Shown here: positions 33,331 to 42,777 of the stretch, piece by piece
Layout: each line of letters opens with the position of its first letter
How positions within the stretch are numbered: position 1 is the first letter of the stretch
Source of the DNA: an uncultured Lentisphaeria bacterium
GTDB lineage: Bacteria > Verrucomicrobiota > Lentisphaeria > Victivallales > Victivallaceae
NCBI GenBank assembly: GCA_903863035.1
Contig: CAIPAT010000065.1
Location: forward strand, 1-51,068
Length of the DNA: 51,068 nucleotides
Direction of reading: 5' to 3'
Position numbers and translations under genes: made by a program
The notes under the pieces: generated by a model
Told to the model about the DNA's origin: nothing
What the model saw: only the letters and a program-made list of their open reading frames with translations
Databases searched by the model: none

Positions 33331-35056
33331 TGCTGTGCTCCTTAACTTTTGCGTCTATTGCGCTTTCAAGCTGTTTAAACTCGTCGCTTCCGGTTTCGGA
33401 AAAGTTCCAGTCAAGGAAGTTTTGACGAAGTTCCAGGAAATAGCGGCGGGCAAGGTCTTTGTCTTTAAAACCGAAATCGGTGTTCAAAACCAGGGTCACT
33501 TTGCTAAATACATATTTCTGACGGTCCTCATCGGTAGCGCCGTCAATTTTATCGAAAGTATTCTGCTGGAGATAAACGTAGTCAAGGAATTCACTTTTTA
33601 GATATAGCATGAAGTCGTCGATGTGAGTTCCTTCTTCGCCGATTACCTTCATCATCTGGTTGACTTCATTGCCGCGCCTGAGAATCATACGGGCTTTGGC
33701 AATATCGGCTTTATTGACGATACTCTGGTAATGGCTCCAGCTGTCCAGCGGGTGAATTGCAGGGAAACGGCGTGCGTCAGAACGTTCGCGGGACAGTCCC
33801 AGGAACGCGCCTACAACTTTGAGTGTCGCCTGCGTGACCGGTTCTTCAAAATTACCGCCGGCGGGACTGACAGCCCCCCCGATGGTGACGGATCCGATTG
33901 TTCCGTCATTGAGCTTGACTAATCCGGCACGTTCGTAGAAACCGGCAATCAGCGATTCCAGATAAGCCGGGAACGCTTCTTCCCCGGGAATTTCTTCAAG
34001 TCTTCCGGACATTTCACGGAGGGCCTGAGCCCAGCGCGAAGTAGAGTCCGCCAGCAGGAGACAGTTTAGTCCCATCTGACGGTAATATTCCGCCAGAGTG
34101 ACGGCGGTATAGACGGAGGCTTCACGGGCTGCCACCGGCATCGAGCTGGTATTACAGATAATAATTGAACGGTCCATCAGTGTCCGTCCGGTCCGGGGGT
34201 CGTCAAGATGCGGAAACTCACGGAGAATTTCGACAACTTCGCCAGCGCGCTCGCCGCAAGCTGCAATAATGACGACATCGGCCTGGGCATGCTGGCTGAG
34301 CGCATGCTGCAATACGGTCTTACCGGCGCCGAAAGGTCCGGGAGTACAGAATGTTCCGCCGACCGCGACCGGGAAGAATGTATCAATAATACGCTGCTGG
34401 GTTATCAGGGTGCTTGCCGGCAGCATTTTTTCTTTATATGCGGTTATCGGAATTTTCACCGGCCATTTCTGGACCATGGTTACATCGCGTTCTTCGCCTT
34501 TCTCATTTTTAACTCTGGCGACGGTATCGCCGATCCGGTAGTTGCCGGCGGCTTTTACGGCAATCAGTTCCCATGTTCCATGAAGTCCGAAAGGCAGCAT
34601 GGTGTAATGTTTGAAAATTCCTTCCGGAACAAATCCGATATGGTCGCCGGCGTTCAGCTTGTCGCCGACTTTGGCCAGCGGAGTGAACTGCCATTCTTTT
34701 TCATAATCCAGAGCTTGCATATAAAAACCGCGTTTCAGGAAAAAGCCGGTTTTTTCCGCCAGTTCGCCAAGCGGGTTCTGCAGGCCGTCATAAACTTTAG
34801 TAAGCAGACCGGGTCCCAGCTCAACGCTGAGCAGTTCGCCGGTAAAGTCAACCTTGTCGCCAACCCTGAGGCCGCCGGCGCTTTCAAACACCTGCAAATC
34901 TGCGCGATTGCCGCGGACGCGGATAACTTCGCATTTCAGGCGTTCATTGCCGATATTGGCAAAGGCGACTTCGTTCTGTGTTACGTTTGTGTCGAATTCC
35001 ACGGTCAGCATATTACCGTTGACCCCGACTATTCTTCCTGTGCTGGAGTCTTGCAT
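33323..35056 (-). CDS. ntpA: V-type ATPase catalytic subunit A (577 aa)
   Basis: The protein has a beta-barrel N-terminal domain, the A-specific non-homologous bulge (about 110-190), Walker A GPFGAGKT (240-247), the GER catalytic glutamate segment ACGERAGEV, and [27 protein letters not shown] near residue 340-370. ATP is hydrolysed (or made) here. Operon order is E, DUF2764, A, B, D, I, K. Length is normal. Confidence 0.96.
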   Translation of the reverse strand: MQDSSTGRIVGVNGNMLTVEFDTNVTQNEVAFANIGNERLKCEVIRVRGNRADLQVFESAGGLRVGDKVDFTGELLSVELGPGLLTKVYDGLQNPLGELAEKTGFFLKRGFYMQALDYEKEWQFTPLAKVGDKLNAGDHIGFVPEGIFKHYTMLPFGLHGTWELIAVKAAGNYRIGDTVARVKNEKGEERDVTMVQKWPVKIPITAYKEKMLPASTLITQQRIIDTFFPVAVGGTFCTPGPFGAGKTVLQHALSQHAQADVVIIAACGERAGEVVEILREFPHLDDPRTGRTLMDRSIIICNTSSMPVAAREASVYTAVTLAEYYRQMGLNCLLLADSTSRWAQALREMSGRLEEIPGEEAFPAYLESLIAGFYERAGLVKLNDGTIGSVTIGGAVSPAGGNFEEPVTQATLKVVGAFLGLSRERSDARRFPAIHPLDSWSHYQSIVNKADIAKARMILRRGNEVNQMMKVIGEEGTHIDDFMLYLKSEFLDYVYLQQNTFDKIDGATDEDRQKYVFSKVTLVLNTDFGFKDKDLARRYFLELRQNFLDWNFSETGSDEFKQLESAIDAKVKEHSNA

Positions 35057-35093
35057 CTCAAGTGTCTCTCCTGTTATTATATATGTAAGTCAT

Positions 35094-35666
35094 TTAATTC
35101 TGTTCCGTTATAGCTTCATCGACGAATTCACCTCTGTCATTTATGGCTGCAACGATCCGGTCAAAGTTCTCATAGCCATGCTCATTATTCCTGCTCAGCC
35201 ATTTCTCATGGATCAGCAGTCTTAATTTATAGATAAACAGTTTATTGACATCGAAATAATGCCCGAATTCAAGCTCATCCAGCCAATGCCAGCGGAGGCT
35301 GTCCAAATGTTTTTCCCGTTCTGCCGGATTGGATTTGGCATACGCTTCCTGAATTCCCTGATCTATGTCAGAAAAATTATCCCCTTTCGGCATGGAGCGG
35401 CTTGTATTTTCGCTTTTGCGCCCGGCCCGGTAAATTGCCATGCGTTTGCGCAGATTAGTTTCTAAAACAAGCCACAGGAACGCACTGGAATCTTTGGCAA
35501 AAGGACTCTCTTTTGCCGGAACAAGTGAAACCGCATCAAGTAGTTGCAAATCCTTTTCACTAATCTGCTCCTGGCACAGACGCCGGAATTCTCCACTGTT
35601 TATAGATGGAGTTTCTTCCAGCTTAATGAATGGCAAAGAACAAATCAGATAATAATACTGTTTCAT
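35094..35666 (-). CDS. DUF2764 protein of the V-ATPase operon (190 aa)
   Basis: The N terminus MKQYYYLICSLPFI is the family hallmark; the rest is helical with Trp-rich patches (RWHWLDELEFGHYFDVNKLFIYKLRLLI). DUF2764 genes are found between E and A in the V-ATPase operons of chlamydiae, spirochaetes and Bacteroides, the place where archaea have C and F. A stator or C-subunit-like role has been suggested by position; not shown. A 37-bp gap separates it from A. Confidence 0.85.
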   Translation of the reverse strand: MKQYYYLICSLPFIKLEETPSINSGEFRRLCQEQISEKDLQLLDAVSLVPAKESPFAKDSSAFLWLVLETNLRKRMAIYRAGRKSENTSRSMPKGDNFSDIDQGIQEAYAKSNPAEREKHLDSLRWHWLDELEFGHYFDVNKLFIYKLRLLIHEKWLSRNNEHGYENFDRIVAAINDRGEFVDEAITEQN

Positions 35667-35693
35667 AGCGCAGTTTCGGCTTTTATTTTAAAA

Positions 35694-36308
35694 TTATGCC
35701 TTGATCATTTCGGCCAGGCGCGGACCGACATAGGCACAAATGATGTCGGCGATAGCGTTATCAGAGAAATCGAAAAAGACATTATCGCCGCTGACACTGA
35801 ATTTCAGTCCGGAGTCAATATCCTGCCCGGCAAGAATATGCGGAGACTGTTTAAGATTTCCCGCAAGTCCTGCTCTCAGCTGTTTTTCCATTTCCGCCAG
35901 GTCTTTTGCCGCCACCAGAAGCTCAAGTTTCGGTTCAGCATCCGGGTTTTGATTTTTAAATCCTTCAACCATCTGGCGCAGAATGGAAGCCATAAATTCA
36001 GGAGTCATTGCAGCTCCGACATTATCCTTTATGACATTTTCCAGCCTGGACTTGAATTCCTGGCGCAACTTCAAAATAATGTCTCTGGCAGCCTGCGAAA
36101 CCGCGGATTTGCCTCTCGCTTCGTTATTGGCAGCATCAAGTTCCGCCTGTTTTCTGAGTTCTGCGGCTTCCTGTCTGGCAGTATTGATGATTTCCTCGGC
36201 CTGCTTTCTGGCCGCCTGGATTATGGTATTTTTTTCATCGTCGGCTTTTTTAACGCCTTCCTGATGTATCCTGTCTAAAAGTCCCTGCAGTTCTTCGGCC
36301 ATATACAA
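35694..36308 (-). CDS. ntpE: V-type ATPase subunit E, peripheral stalk (204 aa)
   Basis: A long charged helix fills residues 1-90 (ADDEKNTIIQAARKQAEEII), followed by a mixed C-terminal globular domain, as in subunit E. It is the first gene of the operon; AGGAGG precedes ATG 36308. No separate gene for its usual partner G/H is seen, so pairing could be through two E copies or an unlinked gene. Confidence 0.88.
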   Translation of the reverse strand: MYMAEELQGLLDRIHQEGVKKADDEKNTIIQAARKQAEEIINTARQEAAELRKQAELDAANNEARGKSAVSQAARDIILKLRQEFKSRLENVIKDNVGAAMTPEFMASILRQMVEGFKNQNPDAEPKLELLVAAKDLAEMEKQLRAGLAGNLKQSPHILAGQDIDSGLKFSVSGDNVFFDFSDNAIADIICAYVGPRLAEMIKA

Positions 36309-36493
36309 CCTCCTGTTGGCAGGTGAATGTTTAAATAAAAATTAAAAAATCGGTTCAACATATATCTGAAATTTAAAAATTGCAAACAATAAATCGATGA
36401 AAATTGATTTTAAAAATCTATCTCAAGTTTACCGTAACTGTGATTCAACTATGATTTGTCCGCTTGAAAGTACTGAATCTATGGAAAGGGGAA

Positions 36494-37048
36494 TCAGGAT
36501 GGATCATTCGGAGTTTTTAATTTTTTTGCGGCGATTGATGCGTCCAGCCGTTTTTGCATTTTTTCTGCATGCCCGGCTTTCATTTTGCGGGCAAATCTGA
36601 GTGCGATTATATAACCCGGCGGCATGGCCAATGCCGAAAGGATGGCTCCGCCGATCAGATATGGAATCCCAAGTTCTCGGCCTGCATTAACCAGTTCATC
36701 CATGGACACGTTGTTATATAAATTGGACAATACTGTTTTCACTTCCGCCAGTGTCAGCGGGTCACAAAGAATATAACCGCCCAGCATGCACTGCAACGGA
36801 TAAATAATTGGAATTGTAAATTCATTTGAAAACGCAAATGTGACGCCGAACGCGGTGATTTTATTACACCGGAAAATGAACGCCAGTAACAGGATAGTAA
36901 CGGTGTGCAGCCCGATTGGAATTAGAAGTGCGGCCAGCAACCCGAGCGCCGCGCCGCGGGCAATGCATTCAGGAGAGCCTTCCTGGCGGAACAGCTTGAT
37001 AAAATAGATGACGCATTTCTTCCAGCGCTGCTTAAGCCTGAGCCTCAT
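36494..37048 (-). CDS. DUF2062 membrane protein (184 aa)
   Basis: A small integral membrane protein with a basic N terminus (RLRLKQRWKK), the PECIARGAALGLLAALLIPIG segment and a second pair of helices in the middle, with FAFSNEFTIPIIYPL, matching the G-x-x-x-G-x-x...NP/T-x-xxP plan of DUF2062. The last helix (about 135-155) precedes a Lys-rich cytoplasmic tail. Often found near lipid or glycosyl transfer genes; here it stands alone upstream of the V-ATPase operon. Function unknown. Confidence 0.75.
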   Translation of the reverse strand: MRLRLKQRWKKCVIYFIKLFRQEGSPECIARGAALGLLAALLIPIGLHTVTILLLAFIFRCNKITAFGVTFAFSNEFTIPIIYPLQCMLGGYILCDPLTLAEVKTVLSNLYNNVSMDELVNAGRELGIPYLIGGAILSALAMPPGYIIALRFARKMKAGHAEKMQKRLDASIAAKKLKTPNDPS

Positions 37049-37440
37049 TCTTTATCTCATTTGGTTAATGCTAATTGCTTATTTTTTACTACCCGGCCGG
37101 CCGGCAGACGACAAATACGCCTCCAGATACTATTCTGCAAAAATTTCCAAAAATGCAGAATTATCCGGGAATTCATGACCGCATTGCTATATTATTCCTG
37201 CATAAATCATTTTAGCAGTCTCAAACATTTTCATGCTGTCTAAATTAACCGCTGAATTCAACATTTTCAAATTATTTCAGAAATAACCGTGATTTATTAA
37301 CCGTATCCGAAAGCAATCCTTATCGTATACGCCAGTTAAGGTTTGCCGCTTTTTCGACATACAGGAACATCGTATCAACGGGTTCTTCTGTTTGCGTTTT
37401 TGAAGAAGACTGAAATACAACAAACTCCAGATATGTCGTT
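37049..37440. other. Intergenic region between the DUF2062 and AraC genes
   Basis: AT-rich, about 390 bp, with no reading frame backed by an RBS, no strong hairpin with a U tract, and no clear repeat other than a short CCGGCCGGCCGG run near 37093-37104. Confidence 0.5.
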
Positions 37441-38343
37441 TTATTTCTCAATTGCGCTCTGTGCGGGTTGCCGGCGATAAACCGCGGGGGAAACGCCGGT
37501 AAGTCGCTTGAATGTACGGTTAAAATAGCTTAAATCGCGAAACCCGCAGCGCCATGCAATAGCAAACAGTTTGTCATCTGAGTGCCGCATAATCAGCATT
37601 GACTGCTGGATGCGCTGGCCGATAATGTATTCGAAAACAGTTTGTCCTGTATACTGCCGGAAGGCGCGGCAGAGATAATTTTTAGAAAGTCCTGCCATTG
37701 CCGCCAGCGTATCCAGCGTGAAATATTCGGTACAGTGCGCTTCCAGATGCTGCCGTACTTTTTCCAGTCGCAGCATGGACGGGGTGGCGGCTGCTCCGGG
37801 TACCGCAATGCCGGTACGGATTATCTGGCGGCAGCATTCTCCCAGGAACAGCCGTAAATAATCCAGCGCGGCTGCCAGACAGCCCGGCTGCCGTTCACGG
37901 AGTTCCCGCTCGATTCCGAACGCCAGTGATGCCGGGATTTCTATATTGTCGAATTCGATTCTTACCAGCCGGTTCAGGTTGTTGTAGAATGCAGGGTGGA
38001 CCGGAATAAACAGCGGTAAAACGCGGCTTAATTCAGGACTCAGCGGCGGCAGCGTAAAATGTTTGAGATCAAGGTAGATATTGAGTATGTCCATGCCGTT
38101 TTCGTCGGTAATAATCGTGTGCGGTTCGCCGTAATGGGTTACCGCAACGGATTGGCCGTTTTCAACAAAAACGCGGTCGCCCATCACATGCCTGCCGCTG
38201 CCGCTGCAGATCAGGCTCAACAGCACGACATCAACCAGATGCGGCGCCGGCACAGGATTTACATAATGCGGGAAATATTCTGCGGCCAGGCCGATTGTCT
38301 CCAGCGAATCAAATTCGCCTTGTTGCTTTGTCACCAGCTTCAT
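37441..38343 (-). CDS. AraC-family transcriptional regulator (300 aa)
   Basis: The N-terminal half (about 1-165) is a cupin-like sensing domain. The C-terminal 100 residues hold two helix-turn-helix units: TLDTLAAMAGLSKNYLCRAFRQYTG and IAWRCGFRDLSYFNRTFKRLTGVSPAVYR, the AraC signature. The ligand is probably a sugar or small metabolite. The gene is divergent from the uroporphyrinogen-decarboxylase-like gene across 110 bp, so that gene is the likely target. Confidence 0.9.
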   Translation of the reverse strand: MKLVTKQQGEFDSLETIGLAAEYFPHYVNPVPAPHLVDVVLLSLICSGSGRHVMGDRVFVENGQSVAVTHYGEPHTIITDENGMDILNIYLDLKHFTLPPLSPELSRVLPLFIPVHPAFYNNLNRLVRIEFDNIEIPASLAFGIERELRERQPGCLAAALDYLRLFLGECCRQIIRTGIAVPGAAATPSMLRLEKVRQHLEAHCTEYFTLDTLAAMAGLSKNYLCRAFRQYTGQTVFEYIIGQRIQQSMLIMRHSDDKLFAIAWRCGFRDLSYFNRTFKRLTGVSPAVYRRQPAQSAIEK

Positions 38344-38453
38344 CCGCCATTGCTCCGGATAATTTTATTCAATCTAAAGGATAATATAGTTATACTTAGG
38401 CTTCTTAAAAGTGATTATATTAATATTATAAATAAAATAAACAGGAGTCAGTA

Positions 38454-39434
38454 ATGAATACGCGTGAAAGGTTTCAGGCAGTGATGAATTTTCAGCCGGT
38501 TGACCGGCTGCCGGTTATCGAATGGGCTGCATGGTGGAATATAACGGTTGAACGCTGGCAGAGTGAAGGACTGCCAACTGTCGGCCGCTATGAAATTATG
38601 CGTTATTTTGACCTGGATATGAATTATCAGGGCTGGATTCCAGTACTTGGAGAAGGATGTCCGGCTCCGGCTTGCCATGGTGCGCCGCTGATCGGCAGCA
38701 TCGACGAATATCTGAAAATAAAACCATATCTGTATCCTTCAGATGCCGCGCGCCGGAACCCATGGAATGAATGGGCTTGCGAACAGCGGGCCGGGAACGC
38801 GGCGGTATGGATGACGCTCGAAGGCTTTTTCTGGTTTCCGCGGCGGCTACTGGGGATTGAAAATCACTTTTTCACCTATTATGACCAGCCGGAACTTATT
38901 CACTTGATCTGTGCTGACCTGCTGGATTTTCACCTGCGGACGCTGCATGAACTCCTCACGGTATGCACCCCGGACTTTATGACTTTCGGCGAAGACATGA
39001 GTTACAACCGGGGGCCGATGGTTTCAGAAGATATTTTCAACGAATTTATCCGGCCGTATTATCAGCAAGTGACCCCGTTACTGCGGGAACACGGAATTAA
39101 AATCATCGTTGACTCTGACGGTGATATTTTTAAATTGACGGACTGGTTTGAAGGCTGCGGCGTGGACGGTTTTCTGCCGCTGGAGCGGCAGGCCGGAACG
39201 GATATCGCGCAACTGCGCCAAAATCACCCTCGCCAGATTTATATCGGAGCGTTCGACAAAATGACGATGAACCGCGGGGAAGCCGCTATGCGCACTGAAT
39301 TTGAACGGTTGATGCCGGTTGCCCGGCCGGGCGGATTCATCATCTCCTGCGATCACCAGACGCCGCCGGGAGTCTCTCTGCAGGACTACCGGCTCTATCT
39401 GAAGTTGTTTAACGAATATGCCCGGAGCGTATAG
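38454..39434 (+). CDS. Uroporphyrinogen decarboxylase-like protein (326 aa)
   Basis: A URO-D/MtaA-type TIM barrel: MNTRERFQAVMNFQPVDR at the start, the DFMTFGEDMSYNRGP region (around 180), VDSDGDI and a C-terminal GGFIISCDHQTPP segment that takes the place of the metal site of corrinoid methyltransferases. It lacks the HxC...C zinc pattern in clear form. Paralogs of this sort in Lentisphaerae and Planctomycetes are not haem enzymes; a methyl-transfer or sugar-linked role is possible. AGGAG is 6 nt before ATG. It is divergent from the AraC gene and probably under its control. Confidence 0.7.
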   Translation: MNTRERFQAVMNFQPVDRLPVIEWAAWWNITVERWQSEGLPTVGRYEIMRYFDLDMNYQGWIPVLGEGCPAPACHGAPLIGSIDEYLKIKPYLYPSDAARRNPWNEWACEQRAGNAAVWMTLEGFFWFPRRLLGIENHFFTYYDQPELIHLICADLLDFHLRTLHELLTVCTPDFMTFGEDMSYNRGPMVSEDIFNEFIRPYYQQVTPLLREHGIKIIVDSDGDIFKLTDWFEGCGVDGFLPLERQAGTDIAQLRQNHPRQIYIGAFDKMTMNRGEAAMRTEFERLMPVARPGGFIISCDHQTPPGVSLQDYRLYLKLFNEYARSV

Positions 39435-39438
39435 GACT

Positions 39439-40845
39439 TCATGCTTTTTTGACCCTGAACCCGCCGGCGGCGTCTTCAACGACCCAGCCGAGCGATTTAA
39501 GCTGATCACGCAGTGCGTCTGACGTGACGAAGTCCTTGCTTTTTCTGGCTTGAAAACGTGCTTCCGCCATTGCCATAATTTCCGCCGGCACTTCCGCTTC
39601 GCCCGCATTGTCAACATTGAAAACCGCAAATATTTTATCAAAATCGCGGAACTGGGTGCGGACGGTTTCCGCTCCGGCAGACGACAGTCTGCCCAGATCA
39701 ATCAACCGGTTGGCTTCGTGCTGCAACGCGAAGACTGCGGCAGCGGCTTCGGCAATATTCAAGTCGTCGGCCAGCGCGGCGGCAAAATCGGACTGGCATT
39801 TTGCCGTGAAGTTCTTGATATCTTCATCTCCGCCGGCACCGCTGGCTTCTTTCAGGCGCAGAAACAGTTCATTGAATTTTTTCAGCACGGTACGCGCCTG
39901 TTCACAGGCGTCAAAGCTGAAATTCAGCTTTTTACGATAATGCGTTCCCAGCAGCACCCACCGCAACTCCGCGCCCGTGAAGCCTTTTTCCGCCAGATCG
40001 CGCAAGGTGAAGAAATTGCCCAGCGATTTGGACATTTTTTCGCCGTTGACGATCAGGTGGTCGCAGTGCAGCCAGTAATTGACATAGCGGCAGTCATTGG
40101 CGGATTCGCTCTGCGCGATCTCGTCTTCGTGGTGCGGGAACATGTTATCAATGCCGCCGGTGTGGATATCAAAGGTTTTGCCGAGGTATTTCATGCTCAT
40201 GGCACTGCATTCAATGTGCCAGCCGGGGCGGCCTTTGCCCCAGGGGCTGTCCCAGCAGACATCGCCGTCGTTTTCGTCCCAGGCCTTCCACAGCGCGAAG
40301 TCGGCAACGGAATCCTTGGCGTATTCGTCGGTTTTGATGCGGGCTCCGGCGCGCTGGTTTTCCATATCAATCCGGGCTAGTTTGCCGTATTGCGGAAATT
40401 TAGCGATAGTGAAATAAACGGATTTGTCATCCGCCTGATAGGCGAATCCTTTGTTCATCAACGTCTGGACCAGGGCTATCATTTCCTGGATATGGTCTGT
40501 GGCGGCGGGATAAACTTCCGCCGGGTCAATATTCAAAGTTTTGAGGTCTTCAAAAAACGACTGTTTATATTTAGCAGTAAAATCGTTCAGCGAAATTTTT
40601 GCGGCACGGGAATCGCGGATGGTCTTGTCGTCAACGTCCGTCAGATTCATCACCTGTGTAACTTTGTAGTTGAAATACTTCAATGTCCGGCGCAGCAGGT
40701 CTTCAAAGATGTAAGCGCGGAAGTTGCCGATATGGGCAAAGTTGTAAACAGTTGGCCCGCAGGTATAGAGTTTTGCCTCGCCGGGATGCAGCGGCTTGAA
40801 TTCTTCCCGGATACGGCCCATCGTGTTAAAAAAATAAATACTCAT
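39439..40845 (-). CDS. cysS: Cysteinyl-tRNA synthetase (468 aa)
   Basis: The protein has the Zn-binding C29 in CGPTVYN, the HIGH-type HIGN (38-41), the second Zn region with GWHIECSAM, HHEDE, and KMSKSLGN near residue 267. The C-terminal anticodon-binding helical domain is complete. I take ATG 40845 (MSIYFFN), which gives the family length; an upstream TTG adds 11 residues without a better RBS. Ligates Cys to tRNA-Cys in the cytoplasm. Confidence 0.96.
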   Translation of the reverse strand: MSIYFFNTMGRIREEFKPLHPGEAKLYTCGPTVYNFAHIGNFRAYIFEDLLRRTLKYFNYKVTQVMNLTDVDDKTIRDSRAAKISLNDFTAKYKQSFFEDLKTLNIDPAEVYPAATDHIQEMIALVQTLMNKGFAYQADDKSVYFTIAKFPQYGKLARIDMENQRAGARIKTDEYAKDSVADFALWKAWDENDGDVCWDSPWGKGRPGWHIECSAMSMKYLGKTFDIHTGGIDNMFPHHEDEIAQSESANDCRYVNYWLHCDHLIVNGEKMSKSLGNFFTLRDLAEKGFTGAELRWVLLGTHYRKKLNFSFDACEQARTVLKKFNELFLRLKEASGAGGDEDIKNFTAKCQSDFAAALADDLNIAEAAAAVFALQHEANRLIDLGRLSSAGAETVRTQFRDFDKIFAVFNVDNAGEAEVPAEIMAMAEARFQARKSKDFVTSDALRDQLKSLGWVVEDAAGGFRVKKA

Positions 40846-40982
40846 AACGGAAAAATAAACCTTATTACATTGTTTCAATTAAATATTATCCATTTAATTT
40901 ACCCGATAATTCAATATCTTACAAAAAAAAACAGCTTTTTTTAGTCATGAACGCGAAAAAAAAGTAAAAATAATTGTAAAGT

Positions 40983-40998
40983 GCGCTATATTTAGCGC
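40983..40998. promoter_or_regulatory. Small palindrome upstream of tRNA-Ser
   Basis: GCGCTA-TATT-TAGCGC is a perfect 6-bp inverted repeat about 22-37 nt before the tRNA and includes TATATT, which could be its -10. A G+C-rich palindrome so close to a tRNA promoter may be an operator; a chance origin is possible. Confidence 0.3.
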
Positions 40999-41019
40999 CT
41001 TAACACAACGGCATTCTAC

Positions 41020-41109
41020 GGAGAGGTGACTGAGTGGTCGAAGGTGACGGTCTCGAAAATCGTTGAAGGGCTTGCCCTTCCGTGGGTTCAAATCCCACCC
41101 TCTCCGCCA
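41020..41109 (+). tRNA. tRNA-Ser(CGA)
   Basis: A class II tRNA with long variable arm: acceptor GGAGAGG/CCTCTCC, anticodon stem ACGGT/ATCGT (one G-U) around loop CTCGAAA (anticodon CGA), variable arm GAAGGG/CCCTTC, T arm GTGGG/CCCAC with TTCAAAT. Discriminator G at 41106 and encoded CCA at 41107-41109. Confidence 0.95.
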
Positions 41110-41203
41110 ATTTTAAGCTAAGAAAATCAACTGTAAACAATAGATTTCAAGGTTTTTGGCTTTTTATATGATACTAACTTATTACTAATCGTAAAAGCAG
41201 CTT

Positions 41204-42652
41204 TTAGTTATCAAATCCTGGTGCTTTGTATTCGGTGTCCCCGCCGCAACGTTTCCATTCCCGGAAAAGCAATAAGAGAAATACTAAGCCGATACTGAAA
41301 AAGATGAAGGTCCAGACTGGCGCAAACCGGTAGCAATAATCCCTGCCCCATACCGCTTCAGGAAGAAAACGGCGAATCAGGTCGAAAGTCGCGCCAACCG
41401 CGATACCTGATAAAATGCTGAACAAGGATACCATCATGAAACATGCTGAACAGAACTGACCAAACCGGCTGGCCGGCAATAAACGCATAATCATTGGACT
41501 CATGGCTGCGGCATACAGGACGTTGAGCGGCAGAGTGACGGCGGTAATGCCTACCAGGATATAGAAATTTGTCTGAGGTGAAAACGTTTTAAACAGCCAG
41601 ATCATGTTCAGCAGAACAGATGCCAGAATACCAATTTTCACCCATACCATCACCCGCAAAGGATGCAGGCGGTCCGCCATAATACCTGCCGGATATAACA
41701 ACAGGGCAGTGAGTACTTGTGCGACTCCCAGTATCTTGCCATGCTGGTCAAGAGTGATTCCAAGTGATAAATTGAGAAAAATAGTGAATATATAACTGGC
41801 GCCGCCGATGTTCCAGCAGGCCGTGTGCAGGAAATAATACCAGTATATCCGATGAATGAAGCATTCCTTAAAATAGGTTTCCGCTTCAGACCGAAATCCT
41901 TTACGCTTGTCCAGCGTTTCCGGCGGCGGCGGATATTCTCCTTCCTTTACTTTCCAGCACATCTGCATGAATCCCACAAAATAGAGCAGCGCGGCGCCTA
42001 AAAGCACCTCCCGCGTATGACTTTCACCAAATTGAAAAATAAAATAGTTGTATGAGGCGCTGGCAGCAATGCCTGCGATTCGGAAAAGGGCGTAGAACCG
42101 GGTCAGGTGGGTGGCGGGGACCACATCGTTGAGGAGGTAACTGAAGATCAAGTTACTCACCAGATCAAAAAATTTATAGCCCATCATGAAAATAGTGATG
42201 CAGGCAATAATTACAGTGGTTGGCGAAATATCTTTCCCGGCCAGGAAAGTGCGATGGATGAATGAACCTATCTCAGGCGAAAATGCCATCAGCAAAAGAG
42301 CCAGTGCGACAAATGGAGTGGCGATGAACAGGAATGGGATGCGTCTTCCCCAGCGAGTGCGGAGACGGTCGGATTGGTAACCGAGTATTGGACTCGCCAC
42401 CGTCGCCATCGCCGTGGGAATAGCCGTGAGAATGGTGGCCATCAGCCAGTTGGGCGTATTCAGTGCCTTGAGTTTCAACGGCATAATGCTGGGAATGACT
42501 TGTTCCATCAGGGTGAAGCAAAAGTCACCCCACAGCAGCCAGATGAACAACATGGCTAAACCTGCTCTGGTATAAACCAGAGTTCCCCGCCGCAATGGTC
42601 CAGTCGCTGAAACAGTGGATATTGTTTCTGCATCAGTAGTAAAATTAGACAT
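41204..42652 (-). CDS. MFS transporter of the sugar cluster (482 aa)
   Basis: Twelve membrane segments. The cytoplasmic loop after TM2 reads ILGYQSDRLRTRWGRRIPFL, the G-x-x-x-D-R-x-x-R/K-GRR motif of MFS carriers, closest to the GPH/cation-symporter type. The N-terminal 25 residues are polar and non-membrane. AAGGAACGAG precedes ATG 42652. It is the last gene of the minus-strand cluster, 125 bp after the acetyltransferase stop, perhaps with its own weak promoter. It likely imports the cluster's substrate. Confidence 0.8.
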   Translation of the reverse strand: MSNFTTDAETISTVSATGPLRRGTLVYTRAGLAMLFIWLLWGDFCFTLMEQVIPSIMPLKLKALNTPNWLMATILTAIPTAMATVASPILGYQSDRLRTRWGRRIPFLFIATPFVALALLLMAFSPEIGSFIHRTFLAGKDISPTTVIIACITIFMMGYKFFDLVSNLIFSYLLNDVVPATHLTRFYALFRIAGIAASASYNYFIFQFGESHTREVLLGAALLYFVGFMQMCWKVKEGEYPPPPETLDKRKGFRSEAETYFKECFIHRIYWYYFLHTACWNIGGASYIFTIFLNLSLGITLDQHGKILGVAQVLTALLLYPAGIMADRLHPLRVMVWVKIGILASVLLNMIWLFKTFSPQTNFYILVGITAVTLPLNVLYAAAMSPMIMRLLPASRFGQFCSACFMMVSLFSILSGIAVGATFDLIRRFLPEAVWGRDYCYRFAPVWTFIFFSIGLVFLLLLFREWKRCGGDTEYKAPGFDN

Positions 42653-42777
42653 GCTCGTTCCTTGTTAGTCCAGATAGATATTCACGACTCAAATAAATGA
42701 CAGCATGAATATTTATATATTAGTTTATAGTTAATAATAAATCAAACAATACCCGTTATTAATAATTATTCCGCCTT

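Noticed and set aside
38454-39434. Assignment as hemE
   Set aside because: The sequence follows the URO-D fold but not the substrate-binding motifs of haem biosynthetic enzymes, and it pairs with an AraC regulator.
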